Shown: positions 6,335 to 13,938 of the stretch, one piece after another
Layout of the letters: each line of letters starts with the position of its first letter
Numbering within the stretch: the first letter of the stretch is position 1
NCBI GenBank assembly: GCA_002371345.1
Contig: DFHY01000105.1
Span: forward strand, 1-13,938
Direction: 5' to 3'
Length of the DNA: 13,938 nucleotides
Origin: Lachnospiraceae bacterium UBA3711
GTDB lineage: Bacteria > Bacillota > Clostridia > Lachnospirales > Lachnospiraceae
Notes under the pieces: model-generated
The model's database searches: none
Seen by the model: the letters and a program-made list of their open reading frames with translations, nothing else
Told to the model about the DNA's origin: nothing
Program-made: the position numbers and the translations under genes

Positions 6335-7216
6335 ATGAAAAGGAATACATTGTCTTATAAGATCAGACAGTATCTCATGTTTGCCGGTCCTGCGACAGTT
6401 CTGTTCTGCGGAGTCGTTATCATCCCGCTTATCTATGGTTTCTATCTGACCTTTACGAGCTGGGACGGAATCTCCACGACGAAGCCTTTTGTAGGCATCG
6501 CCAACTACGCGTCAGCATTCAGCGACGGCGCGTTCTGGGTGGCGATGGGCAGAACGCTGATATACTCAGCGATCGCAGTTATACTGGTCAATGTGATGGC
6601 GTTCCTTCTGGCTTACATGGTAACCAGGGGAATAAAGGGACAGAACTTCTTCCGTGCCGGTTTCTTCATTCCGAACCTGATCGGCGGAATTGTCCTTGGT
6701 TATGTTTGGAAGTTCGTTTTCAACAGCGCGTTCGTCGCGATTGGTGAGAATCTGAACATCGGTTTCCTCAAGGATTCATGGCTCGGAACTCCGTCGGGCG
6801 CGATGGCATGTATGATCATCGTTGCGGTATGGCAGTACGCGGGCTACATGATGCTGATCTACGTTGCGGGCTTCATGAGCGTTTCCAAGAGCCTGATCGA
6901 GGCGGCCCAGATTGACGGCTGCACTCAGTCGCAGGCGACATGGAAGGTCATCGTTCCGCTGATGAGATCTTCTTTTGTACAGTGCATTTTCCTGACCATC
7001 ACCAGATGCTTCATGGTCTACGATGTCAACCTGACATTGACAGAGGGCGGACCGTTCAACTCATCGGTCATGGCAGCCATGCACGTGTATCGTACCGCAT
7101 TCACGGAGCGCCTGTTCGGTACAGGCCAGGCGGAGGCTCTTATCCTCTTCCTTGTCTGCGCTATTGTAGGTGTCACTCAGGTCTATATCGGCCGCAGGGG
7201 GGAGGTGAGCGCGTAA
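6335..7216 (+). CDS. Sugar ABC transporter permease 1 (MalF/UgpA-like)
   Basis: Inner-membrane half of a CUT1 oligosaccharide importer. ATG 6335 follows AGGAG (6324-6328) by 6 nt. It has 293 residues, about six hydrophobic segments, and the first begins around residue 15 (MFAGPATVLFCGVVIIPLIYGFYLTF split over a short turn). The EAA loop that docks to the ATPase is EAAQIDGCTQSQATWKVIVPLM, beginning at E189. LTEGGPFNSS near the C-terminus is typical of MalF-like sugar permeases. Its stop TAA overlaps the next permease's ATG by one base (TAATG), so the two are translationally coupled and should form a heterodimer. No ATPase gene accompanies them. Confidence 0.9.
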   Translation: MKRNTLSYKIRQYLMFAGPATVLFCGVVIIPLIYGFYLTFTSWDGISTTKPFVGIANYASAFSDGAFWVAMGRTLIYSAIAVILVNVMAFLLAYMVTRGIKGQNFFRAGFFIPNLIGGIVLGYVWKFVFNSAFVAIGENLNIGFLKDSWLGTPSGAMACMIIVAVWQYAGYMMLIYVAGFMSVSKSLIEAAQIDGCTQSQATWKVIVPLMRSSFVQCIFLTITRCFMVYDVNLTLTEGGPFNSSVMAAMHVYRTAFTERLFGTGQAEALILFLVCAIVGVTQVYIGRRGEVSA

Positions 7217-8088
7217 TGTATGAACTTGAGAATGCAAAGGCGGCTCGCCGCAGGAAGATCGTCAACGTGGTCATGTGGATCGTCCTCCTTGTACTCTTTC
7301 TTGCATTTATCTTCCCGTTTATCATAGCTCTGATCAATGCGTTCAAGGCGAATACGGATATTAACCGTTTCCCGCTGGCATTTATCGGACCGAGAAAGGG
7401 ATTCATCACCAGCAACTTCCCGACCGCCATGGAGAAGATGAACTTCTGGGGCGTGTTCGGAAACTCCGTAATCATCACGGTTTCAGCGACAGTGCTGACG
7501 CTGATTTTCTCGGGTATGTGCGCGTTCGTCGTAACCAGGAACAACTGGGTGGCCTGCAGGCTGATCTTCGCTCTGATGATCGCTTCCATGGTTATTCCGT
7601 TCCAGGTTCTGATGATCCCGATCGTTTCGATCTACGGAGGAACTCTGAACGTGCTGAACCACAGGCTGACACTGATCCTGATGCATACCGGTTTCTCAGT
7701 GTCAATGGCGACATTCATGTACAGCGGAGCGATCAAGACGAACATTCCGCTCGAGCTTGAAGAGGCGGCGCTTATTGACGGCTGCACCAGATGGCAGACC
7801 TACTGGAGAGTTGTGTATCCGCTGCTCGGTCCGACGACCGCGACTGTTGCGATCATCGACGCGATGGCATTCTGGAATGACTATCTGCTTCCGAGTCTGG
7901 TACTTACAAACAAGCCGCTGTACACCATCCCGATCGCTACTCAGATCTTCTATGGATCCATGGGCGGTTCGGATATGGGCTGCGTGCTTGCCGCCCTGAT
8001 CCTGGCGATGCTCCCGATTCTGATTCTGTATCTGATCATGCAGAAGTACATCGTTGAGGGTGTCACCTCAGGTGCTGTAAAGGGCTGA
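7216..8088 (+). CDS. Sugar ABC transporter permease 2 (MalG/UgpE-like)
   Basis: Partner permease of the CUT1 importer. I place the start at ATG 7216, which shares its A with the stop of the first permease. GGAGGTGA (7201-7208) lies 7 nt upstream, inside the end of the previous gene. The frame stays open upstream to 6940 but that part overlaps permease 1 and is not homologous-looking. The protein has 290 residues. After a basic N-terminus (KAARRRK) comes a first membrane helix, then the MalG-type periplasmic segment with NFPTAMEKMNFWGVFGNSVIIT. The EAA loop is LELEEAALIDGCTRWQTYWRVVYPLL with E183-A184-A185. It ends with the usual QKYIVEGVTSGAVKG tail that marks MalG-like proteins. The ATPase must come from elsewhere in the genome, as for MsiK/MsmK-dependent transporters. 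Confidence 0.92.
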   Translation: MYELENAKAARRRKIVNVVMWIVLLVLFLAFIFPFIIALINAFKANTDINRFPLAFIGPRKGFITSNFPTAMEKMNFWGVFGNSVIITVSATVLTLIFSGMCAFVVTRNNWVACRLIFALMIASMVIPFQVLMIPIVSIYGGTLNVLNHRLTLILMHTGFSVSMATFMYSGAIKTNIPLELEEAALIDGCTRWQTYWRVVYPLLGPTTATVAIIDAMAFWNDYLLPSLVLTNKPLYTIPIATQIFYGSMGGSDMGCVLAALILAMLPILILYLIMQKYIVEGVTSGAVKG

Positions 8089-8148
8089 TGGACAGATAGA
8101 TTTCCGGTTAACGGAAGATATCATGATAATCAAGCATATTGAATGAAT

Positions 8149-8200
8149 CTGCGGCGGATGCGGCGGAGTGCTCACAGGCATATCCGTCGTGCCGCCGCAG
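8149..8200 (+). other. Intercistronic hairpin upstream of the GH32 gene
   Basis: CTGCGGCGG (8149-8157) is perfectly complementary to CCGCCGCAG (8192-8200). A second copy, TGCGGCGG (8159-8166), can pair with the same 3' arm, giving two mutually exclusive folds. No T-run follows. The structure sits between permease 2 (142-nt gap) and the GH32 ribosome site at about 8214-8222. A smaller inverted repeat TTCCG-N5-CGGAA lies just before it (8102-8116). A role in mRNA processing or partial attenuation is inference. Confidence 0.5.
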
Positions 8201-8230
8201 TCCTGTATTTCGGAAGGGAGAGAAAGATAT

Positions 8231-9721
8231 ATGGACAGCGAGAAGCTTCGCGAAGTCAGGGAATATGAGATACAGATCGGATCCAGGATTCCTCCTGAGG
8301 AGAGACCGGCTTTTCATCTGTCAAGCCGTGTCGGCTGGATGAATGATCCGAACGGCTTTTCGTTTTATAAGGGTCAGTATCACCTGTTTTATCAGTATTT
8401 TCCTTATAATACCGTGTGGGGGCCGTGCCATTGGGGACATGCTGTTTCTGATGATCTTATTCACTGGGAATATCTTCCGGCTGCTCTGGCACCTGATCAG
8501 GACTATGACAAGGATGGCTGCTTCTCAGGGTCAGCGGTTGAACTTGATGACGGCAGGCAGATGCTGATATATACCGGTGTGCTGAAGAAGGAGATGGAGG
8601 ATGGCAGCACTCGTGACATTCAGCAGCAGTGCCTTGCTTTCGGGGACGGCGTCAACTATGAGAAATACGGTAAGAATCCGATCATGACTGTCGATGATCT
8701 TCCTGATGGCTGCAGCCCGTATGACTTCAGGGATCCTAAGATATGGATTGATGAGGATGGGACTTACAGGGTAGTCGCCTGCTGCGCCACTGTGGGGCGG
8801 GACGCTAAGATCGTTATGTTCAGGAGCAGTGACGGCATTAACTGGAGTAAAGGGAAGCTGCTTATACAGAATTTTGACCGCTTCGGAAAGGTGTGGGAAT
8901 GCCCGGACTTTTTCAGGCTGGATGAGAAATGGGTGCTGCTTACAAGTCCTATGGACATGCTTCCTGAAGGCTTTGAGTATCACAATGGAAATGGAACTCT
9001 CTGCCTTATCGGTGAGTATAATGATGAAGATGGGATCTTCACTCCGCAGCACGACCAGGCCATTGATTATGGAATTGATTTCTACGCTACACAGACTATT
9101 CTTGCTCCGGACGGGCGAAGGATAATGATAGCGTGGATGCAGAACTGGGATACAACGCCGGGATACAGGCTTGATCCTACAACCTGGTTCGGTCAGATGA
9201 CTATTCCGCGCGAGCTGTCTGTGAAGAATGGAAGGCTGTATCAGCGGCCTGTGCGTGAACTGGAGCAGATACGCAGGAATAAAGTATCTTATGAGAATGT
9301 CTACGTGAACGGAGAGATGGAGCTTGACGGGATACGCGGGCGTTGTGTCGATATGGAGATCGAATTGCGAAGTGCTGATGAGAATCAGCCTTACGAGATG
9401 TTTGTAATGAAGTTTGCCGCGGGAGGGCGGTACTATACAATGCTGAGCTATCATCCCGGGGACGGGATCATGAAGATAGACCGGAAGTTCTCGGGCTCCA
9501 GGCGTGCGATTATACACCAGCGGAGGGCGGAGATACCGTCGAAGGACGGGGCTGTTAAGATCCGTATGATTCTGGACCGTTACAGCGCGGAGGCTTTCAT
9601 TAATGATGGGGCTCAGACGATCACCGCGAATCTGTATACTGACATGGGTGCGCAGCGGATTACGTTTTCCGCGAAGGGTGCGGTGTCCATGAATATTGTG
9701 AAGTACGATCTGGTTCCATGA
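8231..9721 (+). CDS. scrB: Glycoside hydrolase family 32, beta-fructofuranosidase (sucrose/FOS hydrolase)
   Basis: Cleaves terminal beta-fructosyl bonds of sucrose or fructo-oligosaccharides, giving fructose plus glucose or a shorter chain. I chose ATG 8231, preceded by AAGGGAGAG (8214-8222); an in-frame GTG at 8168 would add 21 residues without a ribosome site and would run through the hairpin. The 496-residue product has no signal peptide, so it acts in the cytoplasm. The five-bladed propeller carries all three catalytic motifs: WMNDPNG with nucleophile D39, FRDPKIW with transition-state stabiliser D168, and WECPDFF with acid/base E223. The C-terminal part from about residue 330 is the usual beta-sandwich, including the DRYSAEAFINDG motif. 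Because the linked transporter is an ABC importer rather than a PTS, the substrate should be unphosphorylated sugar and not sucrose 6-phosphate. The released fructose is handled by the fructokinase at 2685. Confidence 0.93.
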   Translation: MDSEKLREVREYEIQIGSRIPPEERPAFHLSSRVGWMNDPNGFSFYKGQYHLFYQYFPYNTVWGPCHWGHAVSDDLIHWEYLPAALAPDQDYDKDGCFSGSAVELDDGRQMLIYTGVLKKEMEDGSTRDIQQQCLAFGDGVNYEKYGKNPIMTVDDLPDGCSPYDFRDPKIWIDEDGTYRVVACCATVGRDAKIVMFRSSDGINWSKGKLLIQNFDRFGKVWECPDFFRLDEKWVLLTSPMDMLPEGFEYHNGNGTLCLIGEYNDEDGIFTPQHDQAIDYGIDFYATQTILAPDGRRIMIAWMQNWDTTPGYRLDPTTWFGQMTIPRELSVKNGRLYQRPVRELEQIRRNKVSYENVYVNGEMELDGIRGRCVDMEIELRSADENQPYEMFVMKFAAGGRYYTMLSYHPGDGIMKIDRKFSGSRRAIIHQRRAEIPSKDGAVKIRMILDRYSAEAFINDGAQTITANLYTDMGAQRITFSAKGAVSMNIVKYDLVP

Positions 9722-9808
9722 TGGCTGCGCTGCTGGCAAATCATAATCCTCAGCCTTGATGGCTGTGCCGCGATTTCCCATGAAAAACATAAATAATACA
9801 CATAATTA
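9722..9808. other. Spacer after GH32 with weak stem-loop, no canonical terminator
   Basis: TGATGGCTG occurs twice (9719-9727 and 9757-9765), and CAGCC (9751-9755) between them can pair with either copy; the second pairing gives a 5-bp stem with a 5-nt loop. No T-run follows. I see no strong terminator for the transport operon, so some read-through toward the heat-shock unit is possible. Confidence 0.35.
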
Positions 9809-9835
9809 TTAGCACTCGACTCTTTACAGTGCTAA
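9809..9835. promoter_or_regulatory. CIRCE element (HrcA operator)
   Basis: TTAGCACTC (9809-9817), a 9-nt spacer and CAGTGCTAA (9827-9835) match the CIRCE consensus TTAGCACTC-N9-GAGTGCTAA with a single mismatch at the first base of the right arm. HrcA binds this site and represses until heat or misfolded proteins titrate GroEL. It overlaps the promoter of clpB. Confidence 0.93.
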
Positions 9836-9851
9836 CAATCGGTGGTATAAA
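9823..9851 (+). promoter_or_regulatory. Sigma-A promoter of clpB, overlapped by CIRCE
   Basis: TTTACA (9823-9828), 17-nt spacer, TATAAA (9846-9851). The -35 box overlaps the CIRCE spacer and right arm, so HrcA binding would block it. Predicted start is near 9858, leaving a leader of about 160 nt before the clpB ATG. Confidence 0.85.
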
Positions 9852-9924
9852 TATATCAGTTGCTTGAATGCCATAGTACGGATCAGTCAAATAGTGAGGC
9901 AGCTGCCAGGCAGTGAGGAGGTCC

Positions 9925-10019
9925 GTGCATCGTTGTTGGGATAGGTGGTTCTTCAGCTACGGCATCATTTATTGGATATATGGAAAAAGACCGGGAGGTC
10001 TTCGAAAGGGGGGACAGCC

Positions 10020-10023
<4 letters not shown>
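9925..10023 (+). CDS. Candidate 32-codon leader peptide overlapping the clpB start
   Basis: A short frame starts at GTG 9925 just behind a perfect AGGAGG (9916-9921) and ends at TGA 10021-10023, which overlaps the clpB ATG (10020-10022) in an ATGA arrangement typical of translational coupling. The predicted peptide is rich in aromatic residues (three W, three Y, two F) and ends in a basic, glycine-rich tail. The spacing from ribosome site to GTG, 3 nt, is short, which weakens the case. No homologue is recognised. It may be chance, or a leader that couples or tunes clpB translation. Confidence 0.3.
9987..10002 (+). other. Hairpin with GNRA-type tetraloop just before the clpB ribosome site
   Basis: AAGACC (9987-9992) pairs with GGTCTT (9997-10002) around a GGGA loop, ending a few bases before the AAAGGGGGG ribosome site of clpB. 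It lies inside the heat-shock leader and could affect ribosome access. Its six base pairs are few and it may be fortuitous. Confidence 0.35.
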
Positions 10024-12605
<2,582 letters not shown>

Positions 12606-12646
12606 ACATGATGCATCATAGTATTCAGAACTGGAAGGAATAGAAT

Positions 12647-13684
12647 ATGTGCGGTAAGTACAGACTGTTCGCTGCAGCAGGGCTGTCAGCTGTCTGCGTG
12701 ATGTTTGCATGCCTCGGCGTGTATGCTGAGAATGACAGCAGTCAGGCTGAAGCGGTCGAAGCAGGCGCGGAAGAAGTGAGCGAGTATTCGCTGAATGATT
12801 TTTACTTTGATACGGTTGTTTCGATACGATTCTATGCGGGAGACAACGGAGATGATCTGGTGGACGGCTGCCGGTCAATCTGCGATGAGATTGAGAACAC
12901 GTTCAGCAGAACCGACGAAGACAGCGAGCTGTATGCTGTAAATCACAGGGATACGGACCGCGTTGAGGTATCGGATATGCTCGCTGACGTGATACAGACA
13001 GGTCTGGATTACTATAAGGTCAGTGAGGGCAGATTTGATATTACCGTAGCGCCGCTGTCAGATCTATGGGACTTCAAGAGCGAACAGCCTTCTGTCCCTG
13101 AAGAGGCTGAGATTCAGAGTGCGCTGAGGAAGGTGGATGCCTCTGCCGTGCATGTGGAGAAGGAAGACAGTAAATGGTACCTGGAGTTCGACAATCCGGA
13201 TACCATGATAGATCTTGGGGCCCTGACGAAAGGATATGCTGCTGACCGTATAGCAGATTATCTGAAAGGCGAAGGAATAGTATCCGGCCTGATTAATCTT
13301 GGGGGAAATGTACTTGCGATCGGGGCGAAGACGGACGGGTCAGCCTGGAAGATAGGCATCCAGAAGCCGTTTGACACCGGCATCGTGGATACTGTTGAGA
13401 TAGATGATCTGTCAGTAGTGACGTCAGGTGTATATCAGAGATGCTTTGAGAAGGACGGTGTCCTGTATCATCACATACTGGATCCTGAGACAGGGTATCC
13501 TGTGATGAACGACCTGTGGGGCGTATCGATCGTAAGCGGCTCTTCGCTTCAGGGCGACGCCCTGAGCACTGTATGTATGCTTATGGGGAAGGATGAGGCT
13601 ATGGATCTTATAAGATCTTCGGACTCAGTAAGGGCAATCTTCGTAGATGATGAACTTCATGTGGAGGAATGTGCTTCGGAATAA
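12647..13684 (+). CDS. apbE: FAD:protein FMN transferase (ApbE)
   Basis: Exported enzyme that attaches FMN from FAD to a threonine in FMN-binding domains (RnfG/NqrC and extracellular flavin reductases). ATG 12647 follows GGAAGGA (12633-12639) by 7 nt. The protein has 345 residues. Residues 1 to about 27 form a signal sequence ending VYA before ENDSS. C22 sits in MFAC, a poor lipobox, so lipid anchoring is uncertain although many ApbE proteins are lipoproteins. Family motifs in order: FDTVVSIRFYA near the mature start, DLGALTKGYAADR from D189, NLGGNVLAIG with G219-G220-N221, YHHILDPETGYPV with H276, and GDALST with the expected metal ligands D304 and T308. It lies 41 nt behind clpB without a terminator and may be read from the heat-shock promoter. 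No FMN-binding partner is in the window; one may lie downstream. Confidence 0.93.
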   Translation: MCGKYRLFAAAGLSAVCVMFACLGVYAENDSSQAEAVEAGAEEVSEYSLNDFYFDTVVSIRFYAGDNGDDLVDGCRSICDEIENTFSRTDEDSELYAVNHRDTDRVEVSDMLADVIQTGLDYYKVSEGRFDITVAPLSDLWDFKSEQPSVPEEAEIQSALRKVDASAVHVEKEDSKWYLEFDNPDTMIDLGALTKGYAADRIADYLKGEGIVSGLINLGGNVLAIGAKTDGSAWKIGIQKPFDTGIVDTVEIDDLSVVTSGVYQRCFEKDGVLYHHILDPETGYPVMNDLWGVSIVSGSSLQGDALSTVCMLMGKDEAMDLIRSSDSVRAIFVDDELHVEECASE

Positions 13685-13710
13685 CAGACAGGGATTTGCC
13701 TAAGATGCAG

Positions 13711-13790
13711 ACAACCGAAGGAGCGCGGGACGCTGGACGTCCGCTAGGCGCTGAGCTGAGCGAAGACTTGCGAAGCAACGAAGCGATCCA
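13711..13790. repeat. GCGAAG-rich intergenic block, possible dispersed repeat
   Basis: This stretch contains GCGGGACG (13725-13732) facing CGTCCGC (13738-13744) as a bulged hairpin, then GCTGAGCTGAGCG, and three GAAG/GCGAAG units (13762-13784). Ten bases, CGAAGCAACG (13771-13780), recur exactly at 3663-3672 before the lacI gene. A 40-codon frame from ATG 13705 runs through it but has no ribosome site. Its composition differs from the flanks. Copy number in the genome cannot be judged from here. Confidence 0.35.
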
Positions 13791-13803
13791 CACATTATTT
13801 TAT

Positions 13804-13847
13804 ATACGGCCGCATGGAACATGCTGATATGTTCCGTGCGGCCGTAT
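13804..13847. other. Long intergenic hairpin after apbE
   Basis: ATACGGCCGCATGGAACAT (13804-13822) pairs with the 19 bases at 13829-13847 with a single G-U and a 6-nt loop. It lies about 120 nt after the apbE stop. Neither strand has a T-run right after the stem, so it is not a standard terminator, although it is the strongest structure behind the clpB-apbE unit and probably marks its 3' end. Nothing else recognisable follows to the end of the window. Confidence 0.65.
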
Positions 13848-13938
13848 GAAATTCCGTTACCGGATGACAATGTACACTGAATCACATAGGCATGGCTTAG
13901 CGATCGGCGTATGATCAGATATTCTCGATCTTGATGAG

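Noticed and set aside
6940..7215. Upstream part of the permease 2 reading frame
   Set aside because: It overlaps permease 1 in another frame; ATG 7216 has GGAGGTGA at the right distance and a TAATG overlap with the previous stop.
8168..8230. N-terminal extension of GH32 from GTG 8168
   Set aside because: It would run through the 8149-8200 hairpin, lacks a ribosome site, and the 21 extra residues resemble neither a signal peptide nor GH32.
8231..9721. Sucrose-6-phosphate hydrolase as the GH32 function
   Set aside because: The linked importer is an ABC system that does not phosphorylate its cargo, and no PTS gene is present; sequence alone does not separate the two activities, so this is a preference, not proof.
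8531..9790. Long open frame on the - strand opposite the GH32 gene (about 419 codons)
   Set aside because: It lies wholly antisense to a GH32 gene with all catalytic motifs, has no ribosome site and shows no recognisable domain; its composition is that of a codon shadow.
9945..10019. N-terminal extension of ClpB from GTG 9945
   Set aside because: The ATG at 10020 has its own strong ribosome site and starts at the conserved MNIQKFTQKS; the upstream 25 residues are not ClpB-like.
12608..12619. Perfect palindrome ATGATGCATCAT between clpB and apbE
   Set aside because: Too short and AT-rich for a terminator; only 12 bp and without T-run, likely fortuitous.
13705..13827. Forty-codon frame after apbE
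   Set aside because: No ribosome site, runs through repeat-like sequence and into the long hairpin; probably chance.

Overview
The window reads as a chromosomal stretch of a low-to-mid GC anaerobic Bacillota, most likely a clostridial (Lachnospiraceae-like) gut or rumen bacterium. The evidence is indirect: strong AGGAGG-type ribosome binding sites before almost every gene, a CIRCE operator with a sigma-A promoter, a LacI-controlled sugar ABC operon without its own ATPase, and tightly packed genes all on the + strand. No 16S or other phylogenetic marker is present, so the assignment is tentative. One feature does not fit easily: both solute-binding proteins lack a lipobox cysteine.

Region 1 (1-2609) is the 3' part of an ABC importer operon of the ThiXYZ type: permease (5' end cut by the window), secreted NMT1/THI5-like binding protein, and ATPase. 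The binding protein carries the LDWTPNTNHTG signature of proteins that bind thiamine pyrimidine precursors. The ATPase carries an unusual hydrophilic insertion between its ABC signature and Walker B.

Region 2 (2610-9721) is a sucrose/fructo-oligosaccharide utilisation locus: fructokinase and LacI-family repressor (one transcription unit, closed by a perfect 13-bp terminator), then a binding protein, two CUT1 permeases and an intracellular GH32 beta-fructofuranosidase. The sugar would enter unphosphorylated, be cut by GH32, and its fructose be phosphorylated by the fructokinase. Two 16-bp LacI-type operators flank the terminator. The second one contains the -35 box of the transport operon promoter. 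Stem-loops after the binding-protein gene and before the GH32 gene probably set relative mRNA levels.

Region 3 (9722-13684) is a heat-shock unit. A CIRCE element overlaps a TTTACA-N17-TATAAA promoter, followed by a structured leader with a candidate 32-codon leader ORF that overlaps the clpB start, then clpB and, 41 nt later, apbE (FAD:protein FMN transferase).

Region 4 (13685-13938) is non-coding as far as I can see. It holds a GCGAAG-rich block that looks like a dispersed intergenic repeat, and a 19-bp hairpin.

I did not find a wholly new system. The genes belong to known families. The points most worth checking are the dual-operator/terminator arrangement, the coupled leader ORF before clpB, the insertion in the ThiZ-like ATPase and the non-lipoprotein binding proteins.
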